Shown in pieces: positions 16,486 to 23,996 of a stretch of 64,000 nucleotides of DNA. A model generated the notes under the pieces. The model did no database searches. It was given only the letters and a program-made list of their open reading frames with translations, and was not told the origin of the DNA. Origin of the DNA: JBBRVP01 sp038246785 (GTDB lineage Bacteria; Actinomycetota; Actinomycetes; Jiangellales; Jiangellaceae); NCBI GenBank assembly GCA_038246785.1, contig JBBRVP010000004.1, positions 82,706 through 146,705 on the forward strand. The letters run 5' to 3'. How positions within the stretch are numbered: position 1 is the first letter of the stretch; each line of letters opens with the position of its first letter. The position numbers were made by a program, and so were the translations under genes.

Positions 16486-17499
16486 GTGAACCAGGCTGCG
16501 AACGAGGCTGTCAACGCGGCCGTGAGCGAGGCCGTCAGCGCGCCCGCGACCGTGTCCGCCCCGGTCGTCGTCGTGCTAGCCGGCGGGCTCTCGCACGAGC
16601 GCGACGTGTCGCTGCGCTCGGGTCGGCGCGTCGCCGAGGCCCTGCGTTCGGCCGGAGCGCGGGTCGAGGTGCTCGACACCGACGCGGCGCTGCTGCCCCG
16701 GCTCGCCGCGACCCGGCCGGACGTCGTGCTCCCGATGCTGCACGGCGCGGCCGGTGAGGACGGCGCGGTCCGTGAGGTGCTGGAGCTGCTCGAGCTCCCC
16801 TACGTCGGCTCGCTCCCCGACCCCTGCAGGCTCGCCTTCGACAAGCCGACCGCGCGGGCCCTGCTGGCCGCGCGTGGCGCGGCGGTGCCCCCGGCGGTGG
16901 CGCTGACCCATGCGGCGTTCCGGGAGCTCGGCGCCGCCGCGGTCCTCGACGCGGTGCTGGGCCGGATCGGCCTGCCGCTCGTCGTCAAGCCCACCCGCGG
17001 TGGATCCGCGCTCGGCTGCGCGGTGGTCCGCGGTGCCGAGGAGCTGCCGACAGCGATGGTGGGGGCCTTCGCCTACGGCGAGGCGGCCCTGCTGGAGCGA
17101 TACGTCCACGGGGTGGAGGTCGCCGTGGGTGTGGTGGACACCGGGAGCGGGCCGCGCGCGCTCCCGGCGGTCGAGATCGTCCCGGACGGCGGCATCTACG
17201 ACTACACGGCCCGCTACACCGCCGGCGCCACCGAGTTCTTCGTGCCCGCCCGGCTGGACCCGACTGCTGCGGCCGCGGCCGCCGACCTGGCGTTGCAGGC
17301 ACACGACGTGCTCGGCCTGCGCGACCTGTCTCGAACCGACCTGATCGTCGACGAGTCGGGGACGCCGTGGTTCCTGGAGGTCAATGTCGCCCCAGGCATG
17401 ACCGAGACGTCACTGCTGCCGCAGGCACTGGTGGCGGCCGGCGAGGATCTCGGCGAGGTGCTGCGCGAGCTCACCCGGGCGGCGGCGGCCCGCGGCTGA
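16486..17499 (+). CDS. D-alanine--D-alanine ligase family ATP-grasp protein
   Basis: A 337-residue ATP-grasp ligase. The amino domain reads VVVVLAGGLSHERDVSLRSG (Ddl motif I), then MLHGAAGEDGAVREVLELL. The ATP-grasp part has LPLVVKPTRGGSALGC, LLERYVHGVEVAVGV, and the metal-binding WFLEVNVAPGMTETSLLP. Real D-Ala-D-Ala ligases usually end in NTxPGMT, and here NVAPGMT keeps the key Asn. GAGGAG at 16472-16477 precedes the GTG. It probably joins D-alanines or a related dipeptide; a second, canonical ddl elsewhere in the genome is possible, so no symbol is given. Confidence 0.85.
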   Translation: MNQAANEAVNAAVSEAVSAPATVSAPVVVVLAGGLSHERDVSLRSGRRVAEALRSAGARVEVLDTDAALLPRLAATRPDVVLPMLHGAAGEDGAVREVLELLELPYVGSLPDPCRLAFDKPTARALLAARGAAVPPAVALTHAAFRELGAAAVLDAVLGRIGLPLVVKPTRGGSALGCAVVRGAEELPTAMVGAFAYGEAALLERYVHGVEVAVGVVDTGSGPRALPAVEIVPDGGIYDYTARYTAGATEFFVPARLDPTAAAAAADLALQAHDVLGLRDLSRTDLIVDESGTPWFLEVNVAPGMTETSLLPQALVAAGEDLGEVLRELTRAAAARG

Positions 17500-17710
17500 A
17501 GCAGTCCGCGCCGGGGGGGGCCAACTGCCGGCCCATCCCAGGGATTCCGGCTGAGTCCGCATGCTTCGGCCCGGCAGACGGCGCCAAGGCGCTGGATAAA
17601 CCCGGCTGAGGGCGGAATCACTGCCGCCAGCTCCGCAGCGGTCCCCCGGCGGGACCCCGTCACGGTGGATTCGCCGCCCAGGACCGCAGGCTGACCTGCT
17701 TTGCCGTGAC

Positions 17711-18751
17711 CTATCGCTGGACCGGGCCGGGGGCCGGGCCGCCGCCGGGTGGTTGCTCGACCGCGCGCGGGGCGAGCAGGTCCACGATGCGATGCAGGTC
17801 CTCCAGCGTCGCGAACTCGATGGTGATCCGTCCCTTGCGCCGGCCCAGGTCGACCCGGACCCGGGTATCGAGGCGGTTCGAGAGCGCGGCGGCGAGATCG
17901 GCGAGGCGGGGGGCGACCGGACGAGAGCGGCGCGGCGTCGACCTCGCCGGCAGCGCCGGGTCGGCGTCCCCACCGAGGGCGACGATCTCCTCGACCGCTC
18001 GCACCGACAGCCCCTCGGCGACCGTGCGGGCCGCCAGCCGTTCTTGACCGGCGGCATCGGGCAGTCCGAGAAGCGCCCGCGCATGTCCGGCCGACAACAC
18101 GCCTGCCGCCACCCGGCGCTGCACCACGGGCGGCAGCCTGAGCAGCCGCAGCGTGTTGGTCACCTGTGGCCGTGACCGGCCGATCCGGGTCGCCAGCTCC
18201 TCGTGCGTGCAGCCGAAGTCCTCGAGCAGCTGTTCATAGGCGGCGGCTTCCTCCAGCGCGTTGAGGTCGCTGCGGTGCAGGTTCTCCAGCAGCGCGTCGC
18301 GGAGCATGGCGTCGTCGCTGGTGGAGCGGACGATGGCGGGGATCGCGTCCAGGCCGGCCTCGCGGCTGGCCCGCCAGCGCCGCTCGCCCATGACCAGCTC
18401 GTAACGGTCCTCGCGGACCTCGCGCACCACCACGGGCTGCAGCAGCCCGATCTCGCGGATCGAGTGCGCCAGCTCGGCCATGGTCTCCTCGTCGAAGACC
18501 TGACGTGGCTGACGCGGATTGGGAAAGATGGCGTCGAGCGGCAGCTCGGCGAAGCGGGCGCCGCGCACCTCGAGCAGGTCGGCCGCTGTTTCACGTGGAA
18601 CGAGGGCTGGCCCGGGGCGCCGCTCCTGCGCAGCCGGCTCCGTCGATCCGGGCTCGAAGAACACGTCGACCGGTCGCTCGTCGCTCTCCCGTGGACCGGT
18701 GGGGATGAGCGCGCCGAGGCCGCGGCCGAGGCCACGTCGTCGTTCGTTCAT
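17711..18751 (-). CDS. parB: Chromosome-partitioning protein ParB
   Basis: A CTP-dependent parS-binding clamp. The 346-residue protein begins MNERRRGLGRGLGALIP, the ParA-interacting tail, followed by the CTPase domain with NPRQPRQVFDEETM, LQPVVVR and GERRWRA (about residues 77-125), then ENLHRSDLNALEEA, the HTH TRIGRSRPQVTNTLRLL and a C-terminal dimerisation segment with GRITIEF. It follows parA with a 4-base overlap. One parS-like site is inside its own coding sequence at 18587-18601, where it encodes VPRET. Confidence 0.97.
   Translation of the reverse strand: MNERRRGLGRGLGALIPTGPRESDERPVDVFFEPGSTEPAAQERRPGPALVPRETAADLLEVRGARFAELPLDAIFPNPRQPRQVFDEETMAELAHSIREIGLLQPVVVREVREDRYELVMGERRWRASREAGLDAIPAIVRSTSDDAMLRDALLENLHRSDLNALEEAAAYEQLLEDFGCTHEELATRIGRSRPQVTNTLRLLRLPPVVQRRVAAGVLSAGHARALLGLPDAAGQERLAARTVAEGLSVRAVEEIVALGGDADPALPARSTPRRSRPVAPRLADLAAALSNRLDTRVRVDLGRRKGRITIEFATLEDLHRIVDLLAPRAVEQPPGGGPAPGPVQR
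18587..18601 (+). promoter_or_regulatory. parS-like site in parB
   Basis: TGTTTCACGTGGAAC matches the parS core GTTTCACGTGAAAC at 13 of 14 positions. It lies inside parB. It is one of three sites within 2.3 kb and about 5 kb from dnaA, the typical position of ParB loading sites. Confidence 0.85.
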
Positions 18752-19989
18752 GCGTCGGGCTGCTCCTCGCTCGCACCGCGCCGCGCCAGCTCGCGCGCCG
18801 CCTCCCGGTAGGAGAGGGCCCCGCTGGAGGCCGGATCGTACGTCATGACGGTCTGCCCGTAGCTCGGCGCCTCGCTGATGCGCACCGACCGCGGGACCGC
18901 CGTACCCAACACCCGCCCGCCGAAGTGGGTGCGTACGTCGTCGGCGACCTGTGCGGCCAGCCGGGTGCGGGCGTCGTACATCGTCAGCAGCACGGTGGTC
19001 ACCTCCAGCGTGGGGTTGAGGTGTGCCTTGATCAGCTCGACGTTGCTCAGCAGCTGACTGACCCCCTCGAGCGCGTAGTACTCCGCCTGGATCGGGATCA
19101 GGACCTCGTCACCGGCGACCATCGCGTTGACCGTGAGTAGGCCGAGCGAGGGCGGGCAGTCGATGAGCAGGTAGTCCAGCGGCTCCGCGCGCTCGGAGAG
19201 GTACGCGACGACGGCCCGGCGCAGGCGTGACTCTCGCGCCACCAGGGGGACGAGCTCGATCTCCGCTCCGGCCAGCCCGATGGTGGCAGGGACACAGTGC
19301 AGCCCGGGCAGCTCGGGCACCGGCTGGACGACCGTGCCCAGCGGCGCGCTCGCGGTGAGGACGTCGTAGACGCTCGGCACGTCCGCGTGGTGCTCGACGC
19401 CGAGCGCGGTCGACGCGTTGCCCTGCGGGTCGAGGTCGACCACGAGCACGGACAGACCGCCCAGGGCGAGCGCGGCGGCCAGGTTGACCGCCGTCGTCGT
19501 CTTGCCGACGCCCCCCTTCTGGTTGGCCACCACCATGATCCGGGTGCGCGCGGGTCGCGGCAGCGTCGGGCCGCCGGCGGCGTCCCGCAGGTGCAGGGCC
19601 TGCGCCGTCGCCTGCGCGATCGGCGTCCCGGCATCGGGGTCGGGGGCGGCCAGCGGCGAACGCTCGGCGAGGTCGCCGGCGCGCATCACGTCCGGTCCGG
19701 CGGGTACCGGAACGGCTGCCCCGGGGACGGCGGCCGCGGCGAGTGCCGGCTGCACCGGTGCGCGTGAGTCGTCAGAATCCCACGTGGCGTCATCGACCGA
19801 TGTTTCACGGGAAACGGCGGGGTCGGCCGCAGCGTCGGCGGCAGGGCCCTCGTCACTGCCGTCGCCATGCGTCCGGATCGGACGCGTCGGCTCGGCCGGC
19901 CAGCCGAGTCCGGGTGCCCCCGGCTCGGCCGCCGACCGGTCGGTGGGCTCGGCCGCCGGCCAGCCCAGTCCGGTCGTCCGCGCATCCAC
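18748..19989 (-). CDS. parA: Chromosome-partitioning ATPase ParA (Soj) with long N-terminal extension
   Basis: A Walker-type DNA-binding ATPase that moves ParB-parS complexes. The deviant Walker A KGGVGKTTTAVNLAAALA starts near residue 158, DPQGNAS follows, and the Walker B reads DYLLIDCPPSLG. About 150 residues precede this: a Pro/Ala-rich tail with an imperfect duplication of GLGWPAAEPT. A parS-like site lies inside this extension (it encodes VSRET). The GTG at 19989 directly follows the rsmG stop, with GGGGAG about 8 bases ahead. A longer reading frame extends back through rsmG but overlaps it. Expected coupling order is rsmG-parA-parB. Confidence 0.95.
   Translation of the reverse strand: MDARTTGLGWPAAEPTDRSAAEPGAPGLGWPAEPTRPIRTHGDGSDEGPAADAAADPAVSRETSVDDATWDSDDSRAPVQPALAAAAVPGAAVPVPAGPDVMRAGDLAERSPLAAPDPDAGTPIAQATAQALHLRDAAGGPTLPRPARTRIMVVANQKGGVGKTTTAVNLAAALALGGLSVLVVDLDPQGNASTALGVEHHADVPSVYDVLTASAPLGTVVQPVPELPGLHCVPATIGLAGAEIELVPLVARESRLRRAVVAYLSERAEPLDYLLIDCPPSLGLLTVNAMVAGDEVLIPIQAEYYALEGVSQLLSNVELIKAHLNPTLEVTTVLLTMYDARTRLAAQVADDVRTHFGGRVLGTAVPRSVRISEAPSYGQTVMTYDPASSGALSYREAARELARRGASEEQPDA
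19801..19815 (+). promoter_or_regulatory. parS-like site in parA
   Basis: TGTTTCACGGGAAAC matches the core GTTTCACGTGAAAC at 13 of 14 positions (G for T at core position 9). It is inside the ParA extension, 1.2 kb from the parB copy. Confidence 0.8.
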
Positions 19990-19990
19990 G

Positions 19991-20815
19991 TCAGGTGCTC
20001 CCCTGCGCCGGCCGTCCGCCGGGTCGTCGGCGGGCTGTCCGCTGCGTCCTATCACGAGTCGGGGCCGCCGAGCGCCTCGCCGTGCCGACGCGCACCCGCA
20101 CGACCGCCGCGGAGGACTCGCCCAAGCCGGTTCCCAGCTCCTCGACCGACGACGCCGTCTCCCCGTACCGGCACAACTCGGGCTGGGCGGCGGCCAGCTC
20201 GGCGCGGGCCCGCGCGCCCTTGAGCGCCAGCAGCTCGCCGCCGGGGACGAGCAGCGGCAGGCACCAGCCGACCAGCCGGCCCAGCGGCGCGACAGCACGT
20301 GCCATGACGACGTCGTACGACGCAGGCGCGACGTCCTGCGCGCGGGCGCGCGCCACGTCGACCCGATCGGTGAGCCGCAGCTCGGCGAGCGCCTCCTCGA
20401 GGAACCCGGTGCGACGCAACAACGGCTCGACCAGCGTCAACCGCAGATCGGGGCGCAGCAGCGCCACCACGAGCCCGGGAAGCCCGGCGCCGCTGCCCAC
20501 GTCGGCGCAGACCGCACGCGACGGCGGGAGGGGGGCGAGGACCGCGCAGTTGAGCAGATGGCGTTCCCACAGCCGCGGGACCTCGCGCGGCCCGAGCAGC
20601 CCGCGCAGCACACCCTGGCCGGCGAGCAGGTCGGCGTAGCACTCCAGGGCGGGCAACGCATCGGCGAACCAGGCGGCCGCGCCCGCCGGAGGGGGCGGCA
20701 CCGCGACCGCTGCGGCGCCGCCGACTGCGCCCGGGTCGCCGGGGTTGCCCGCATCGCCGGGGTTGCCGAGGTCGCCGGGGTTGCCGGAAATGCCCCGCCG
20801 GGAGCGATGTTCCAC
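19991..20815 (-). CDS. rsmG: 16S rRNA (guanine527-N7)-methyltransferase RsmG
   Basis: Methylates G527 of 16S rRNA (G518 region in other numbering) using SAM; loss gives low-level streptomycin resistance in this phylum. The 274-residue frame shows PREVPRLWERHLLNCAVLAP, the SAM motif CADVGSGAGLPGLVVALLRP, LVEPLLRRTGFLEE and MARAVAPLGRLVGW. Residues 11-27 contain three tandem NPGDxG units encoded by an 18-bp repeat. The GTG at 20815 lies inside a parS-like site and has no clear ribosome site. A GTG at 20701 would give the family's usual amino end and is a real alternative. The basic tail (RDRTQRTARRRPGGR) is longer than usual. Confidence 0.92.
   Translation of the reverse strand: MEHRSRRGISGNPGDLGNPGDAGNPGDPGAVGGAAAVAVPPPPAGAAAWFADALPALECYADLLAGQGVLRGLLGPREVPRLWERHLLNCAVLAPLPPSRAVCADVGSGAGLPGLVVALLRPDLRLTLVEPLLRRTGFLEEALAELRLTDRVDVARARAQDVAPASYDVVMARAVAPLGRLVGWCLPLLVPGGELLALKGARARAELAAAQPELCRYGETASSVEELGTGLGESSAAVVRVRVGTARRSAAPTRDRTQRTARRRPGGRPAQGST
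20735..20785 (-). repeat. 18-bp tandem repeat in rsmG amino end
   Basis: Three copies of an 18-bp unit encode GNPGDL, GNPGDA and GNPGDP. If translation begins at 20701, the array is noncoding leader next to the parS-like site. Confidence 0.7.
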
Positions 20816-20822
20816 GTGAAAC
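20808..20822 (+). promoter_or_regulatory. parS-like site at the rsmG start
   Basis: TGTTCCACGTGAAAC matches the parS core at 13 of 14 positions. It lies between jag and rsmG and overlaps the annotated rsmG start codon. Confidence 0.85.
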
Positions 20823-20838
20823 GCGGAGCCGGCGGCGG

Positions 20839-21489
20839 TCAGGCCGGACGGACGACGACGCAGCGCCGCGGCTCCTCGCCCTCGGACTCGCTGCGCAGCC
20901 CTGCTGCCGCCACGGCGTCGTGCACGACCTTGCGCTCGAACGGAGTCATCGGGTCCAGCCGGCGCGGCTCGCCGGAGTCGCGAACGGCATCAGCCACGCG
21001 ACGACCCAGCTCCTCCAGCTCCGCCCGCCGCCGGGCCCGGTGACCCGCCACGTCGAGCATGAGCCGGGAGCGCTCGCCGGTCTCCCGGAGCACGGCGAGC
21101 CGGGTCAGCTCCTGCAGCGCTTCCAGCACCGCGCCGCCCGGACCGACAAGTCCGTCGAGCTCACCGGATACTGCGGCCCCACCGGACTCACCGTCCCCAC
21201 CGCCCGCCTCGATCGACACCATCGCCCGGTCTCCCTCGACGTCGAGGTCGAGGTCGCCGTCGAGATCGGCGATGTCGAGCAGGACCTCGAGGTAGTCCGC
21301 GGCGATCTCTCCTTCGCGCTCGAGGTGGCGCAGGCGATCGGCCGGGTCGGGTAGCTCCGCGGGGTCGGACCGGGGTTCGCCGCTGACCTGCCCTGCCGCG
21401 GGCGGCTCGTCGACGCCTCCCGGTTCCTCCGCCGCGCCGGACGGGCTCTGCTGGACGTCCTCGCGGGTGGTCATGGACTGGTCGGTCAC
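20839..21489 (-). CDS. jag: Jag/KhpB-like R3H RNA-binding protein
   Basis: A 216-residue protein conserved beside yidC. An acidic amino part is followed by a KH-like domain (DYLEVLLDIADLDGDLDLD, VGPGGAVLEALQELTRLAVL, about residues 80-160) and an R3H domain (DPMTPFERKVVHDAV, then EPRRCVVVR). It is thought to bind RNA and influence cell envelope growth. The GTG at 21489 was chosen because GAGGAG lies 6 bases before it; an ATG at 21474 is possible. The carboxyl end lies 16 bases before the parS-like site. Confidence 0.9.
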   Translation of the reverse strand: MTDQSMTTREDVQQSPSGAAEEPGGVDEPPAAGQVSGEPRSDPAELPDPADRLRHLEREGEIAADYLEVLLDIADLDGDLDLDVEGDRAMVSIEAGGGDGESGGAAVSGELDGLVGPGGAVLEALQELTRLAVLRETGERSRLMLDVAGHRARRRAELEELGRRVADAVRDSGEPRRLDPMTPFERKVVHDAVAAAGLRSESEGEEPRRCVVVRPA

Positions 21490-21551
21490 GGAGGCTCCTC
21501 GAGGGGCCGGCCCCGGGCTGGTCCGAGGTCGGGCTGGCGGGCTGGCAGGGC

Positions 21552-21580
21552 GGTGGTCACACCCCTCGGGTGTGACCACC
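21552..21580 (-). other. Strong hairpin between yidC and jag
   Basis: A perfect inverted repeat with 13-bp arms GGTGGTCACACCC / GGGTGTGACCACC and a 3-base loop begins 2 bases after the yidC stop. No T-tract follows. It may be a transcript terminator or mRNA stabiliser that lowers jag and rsmG relative to yidC. Confidence 0.65.
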
Positions 21581-21582
21581 GC

Positions 21583-22599
21583 TCAGCTGCGTTTCTTACG
21601 CTGCGAGCGGCTTTGCTTGCGCGGTTGGCTGCGTGGTGGCTGGCGGGCTGGTCGCGGCGGCGACGGGGAGCCGGGCCGGTCCCCGTCTCGGGAGGGACCC
21701 GTGCCCGCTCCCGTCGAGGGGCCGCCGGCCCCGGCCGCGGCAGCGGCCGGCAGCTCGGTGTGCGGCACGGTCCGGCCGCGCCGGGTGGCCTTGGCCTCCT
21801 GGCGACGGCGGTAGGCCTCCTCGGCGGGCGTACCGGGGGCTGGCATGCGGCGGATGACGAAGAACTGCTGGCCCATCGTCCAGAGGTTGGAGACGCACCA
21901 GTAGAGGACGACGCCGAGCGGGAAGGTCACCCCGGAGAACGCGAAGACCAGCGGGAGGACGTAGAGCAGGATCTTCTGCTGCTGCGCGAACGGACCGGTC
22001 AGCGCCGACTCCGGCATGTTCTTGCGCATGAGCTGGCGCTGGGTGAGGAAGGTCGTCGCCGTCATGATGATCACGAGGATCACGGCCACGACCTGAGTCG
22101 TGAGGTTGTCCGCCGTACGGAAGGAGGAGGTGAAGGGCACCCCGGGGATGCCGAAGAAGTCGGCGTGCTGGGCCGACTTGTAGAGCCCGAGGTGGTCGGC
22201 GAATGCCCCCCGCGGCTTCCCGATGGCGATGCCGTCGAGCACCCTGAACAGCGCGAAGAAGATCGGCGCCTGGAGCAGGATCGGCAGACAGGAGGCCAGC
22301 GGGTTGGTGCCCGATGTCTTGTAGAGGGCCATGACCTCCTGGGTCATCTTCTCTTTGTCGTGGCCGTACTTCTTCTGCAACTCCTTCATCTGCGGCTGGA
22401 TGATCTGCAGCTTGCGACTGGCCTTGATCTGGCGCACGAACAGCGGGATCAGCAGCGTGCGGATGACCACGACCAGCCCGACCACCGACAAGGTCCACGC
22501 CATGCCGCTGTCTGTGCCGAAGACCTGGGCGAACAGCCAGTGCCAGCCCAGCATGATCCACGAGACGGCGTAGAGGAGCGGAGTGAGCAGCGTGTCCAT
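21583..22599 (-). CDS. yidC: Membrane protein insertase YidC
   Basis: Inserts membrane proteins with or without SecYEG. The 338-residue protein shows the Oxa1/YidC core: ISWxxLGWHW-like first helix, VVVIRTLLIPLFVRQIKASR with the conserved groove arginine, IQPQMKELQKKYGHDKEKMT, NPLASCLPILLQAPIFFALF and FSGVTFPLGVVLYWCVSNLW. A long basic, Ser/Pro-rich cytoplasmic tail ends RKQSRSQRKKRS, a likely ribosome contact. It is preceded by yidD with a 14-base gap. Confidence 0.96.
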   Translation of the reverse strand: MDTLLTPLLYAVSWIMLGWHWLFAQVFGTDSGMAWTLSVVGLVVVIRTLLIPLFVRQIKASRKLQIIQPQMKELQKKYGHDKEKMTQEVMALYKTSGTNPLASCLPILLQAPIFFALFRVLDGIAIGKPRGAFADHLGLYKSAQHADFFGIPGVPFTSSFRTADNLTTQVVAVILVIIMTATTFLTQRQLMRKNMPESALTGPFAQQQKILLYVLPLVFAFSGVTFPLGVVLYWCVSNLWTMGQQFFVIRRMPAPGTPAEEAYRRRQEAKATRRGRTVPHTELPAAAAAGAGGPSTGAGTGPSRDGDRPGSPSPPRPARQPPRSQPRKQSRSQRKKRS

Positions 22600-22613
22600 G
22601 GGGCGGGCGGCCT

Positions 22614-22925
22614 CTAGTCGGCGGGTTGGTGGGCGGAGGAGGTGGTCGCGGCCGCGGCAGCTACGTCAGCGCCCGGCCGCTCGTTGCGCGGTGGCGGCAC
22701 GAAGTCGACGCCTCCGGCGGCCCACGGGTGGCAGCGGGCAAGCCGGCGGGCGGCCAGCCAGCTGCCGCGAGCGGCACCGTGCACGCGGACCGCCTGCAAG
22801 GCGTAGGCCGAGCAGGACGGGTAGTAGCGGCAGGTCGGCCCGTAGAGCGGGCTGATGACCGCGCGGTAGGCGGTGAGCAGGCCCACCAGGACCAGAGTCG
22901 GCAACCGCCGCACGGACGTCAGCAC
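22614..22925 (-). CDS. yidD: Membrane protein insertion efficiency factor YidD
   Basis: A 103-residue protein of the YidD family. It shows LLTAYRAVISPLYGPTCRYY then PSCSAYALQAVRVHG with the family cysteines, and ARCHPWAAGGVDFVPP. An Ala/Ser-rich tail is extra. The GTG at 22925 overlaps the rnpA stop by 7 bases, as is usual for this pair. Confidence 0.94.
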   Translation of the reverse strand: MLTSVRRLPTLVLVGLLTAYRAVISPLYGPTCRYYPSCSAYALQAVRVHGAARGSWLAARRLARCHPWAAGGVDFVPPPRNERPGADVAAAAATTSSAHQPAD

Positions 22926-23308
22926 CCTGCCCCCACGCTGTCCAGACGTGCGCCGAGCCGCCGGAGTGCCCGGTCCAGATCCGCGGCGAGCTCTGCCGAG
23001 CCCGCCGAGGCGGCCGGTGGCAAGGCACGGACGACGACCTGACTGCCCGCTGGGAGCTCGCCGAGCCGGGCGGCGAGCAGGTGACGCAGCCGGCGGCGAA
23101 CCCGGTTGCGCACCACGGCGGGTCCCACCGCGCGGCCCACCACGAACCCGGCCCGGGGCGCGGCACGGCTGGACACGGCTGCCGGGGACGCGTCGGCTGG
23201 GGCGATGCGCAGGCAGACCACGAGGGTGGCGCCGCCCGCCCGGCGACCCCGCCGCATCGTCGAGCGGAGCTCGGCCGGACGGCGGAGGCGGTAGCGGGTT
23301 GGCAGCAC
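22919..23308 (-). CDS. rnpA: Ribonuclease P protein component
   Basis: The protein subunit of RNase P, which matures tRNA 5' ends. The GTG at 23308 gives 129 residues beginning VLPTRYRLRRPAELRSTMRR, the usual amino end of actinobacterial RnpA. The signature RNR motif is VVRNRVRRRLRHL, preceded by GFVVGRAVGPA. A longer open frame runs back through rpmH but would overlap it entirely, so it is rejected. It lies 29 bases after rpmH. Confidence 0.93.
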   Translation of the reverse strand: MLPTRYRLRRPAELRSTMRRGRRAGGATLVVCLRIAPADASPAAVSSRAAPRAGFVVGRAVGPAVVRNRVRRRLRHLLAARLGELPAGSQVVVRALPPAASAGSAELAADLDRALRRLGARLDSVGAGC

Positions 23309-23337
23309 GAGAGCCTGCGCTGGACCTGGGCGGACGC

Positions 23338-23472
23338 TTAGGCGGACAGGGTCGCGCGGCCCTTGCGGCGGCGGTGAGCCAGGATCGCGCGGCCCGCCCG
23401 GGTCCGCATGCGCAGCCGGAAGCCGTGGGTGCGCGCGCGGCGACGGTTGTTCGGCTGGAACGTGCGCTTCAC
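23338..23472 (-). CDS. rpmH: 50S ribosomal protein L34
   Basis: A 44-residue basic ribosomal protein, VKRTFQPNNRRRARTHGFRL at the amino end, followed by RMRTRAGRAILAHRRRKGR and ending LSA. This is the full, universally conserved L34 sequence. It starts at GTG 23472 and ends at TAA 23340-23338. It stands first in the leftward rpmH-rnpA-yidD-yidC-jag-rsmG-parA-parB run. Confidence 0.97.
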   Translation of the reverse strand: MKRTFQPNNRRRARTHGFRLRMRTRAGRAILAHRRRKGRATLSA

Positions 23473-23996
23473 GGGTCGGGTCTCCCCTGGTCTCGGCGTA
23501 CGGCGGTAAGGCATCGGGCAGCGGCGCTCGACCGTCGGCGACCAGGCTCTCGCTGCACCGTCGACCGTGAACTGGCCCCGACGCCACTGGGCGAGGGCCG
23601 GTGAGCCGACGGTCTCCGGACCTGCTCACGGTACGCGGGCCCCGGAACCAGGGTCAATTCCGCTGCGGTCGAGCCACGCCCCTCCCGCGCCGCCCCTCGG
23701 GAAGGCCAACCCGCCCAACCGTGCAGCATCTCGCACCCATCGCCGCGCGTACGTCCGCGACACGCCGCAACGACCGCTCCGCCTCATCCGGAGTATGGGC
23801 AACCGCTTGCTGGCCCCACCGCGGGCTCGGTACGGTCGCGCCGGCCGCCAGCCACCTCGACCCTTCTTCCACAGCCTGTGGACATCGTTGTGGACCTCGC
23901 ACGTCGCGGCATCCTGGACTCCGACGCAGTGCCAGCACCCCACGCGGTCAGGGCCTGGCCGACCGAACCGGCAACGACCGATCAGGAGCCACCCAC
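23473..23996. promoter_or_regulatory. rpmH-dnaA divergent intergenic region
   Basis: These 524 bases hold no supported gene. They must contain the divergent promoters of rpmH and dnaA. Near 23864-23897 there are three DnaA-box-like motifs: TCTTCCACA, TGTGGACAT at 23877-23885 (8 of 9 to TGTGGACAA) and TGTGGACC at 23889-23896, plus a small inverted repeat CCACAG-C-CTGTGG. They may serve dnaA autoregulation. Confidence 0.6.

Noticed and set aside
19990..20298. ParA frame extended upstream through rsmG
   Set aside because: Overlaps rsmG entirely; the GTG at 19989 has a proper ribosome site.
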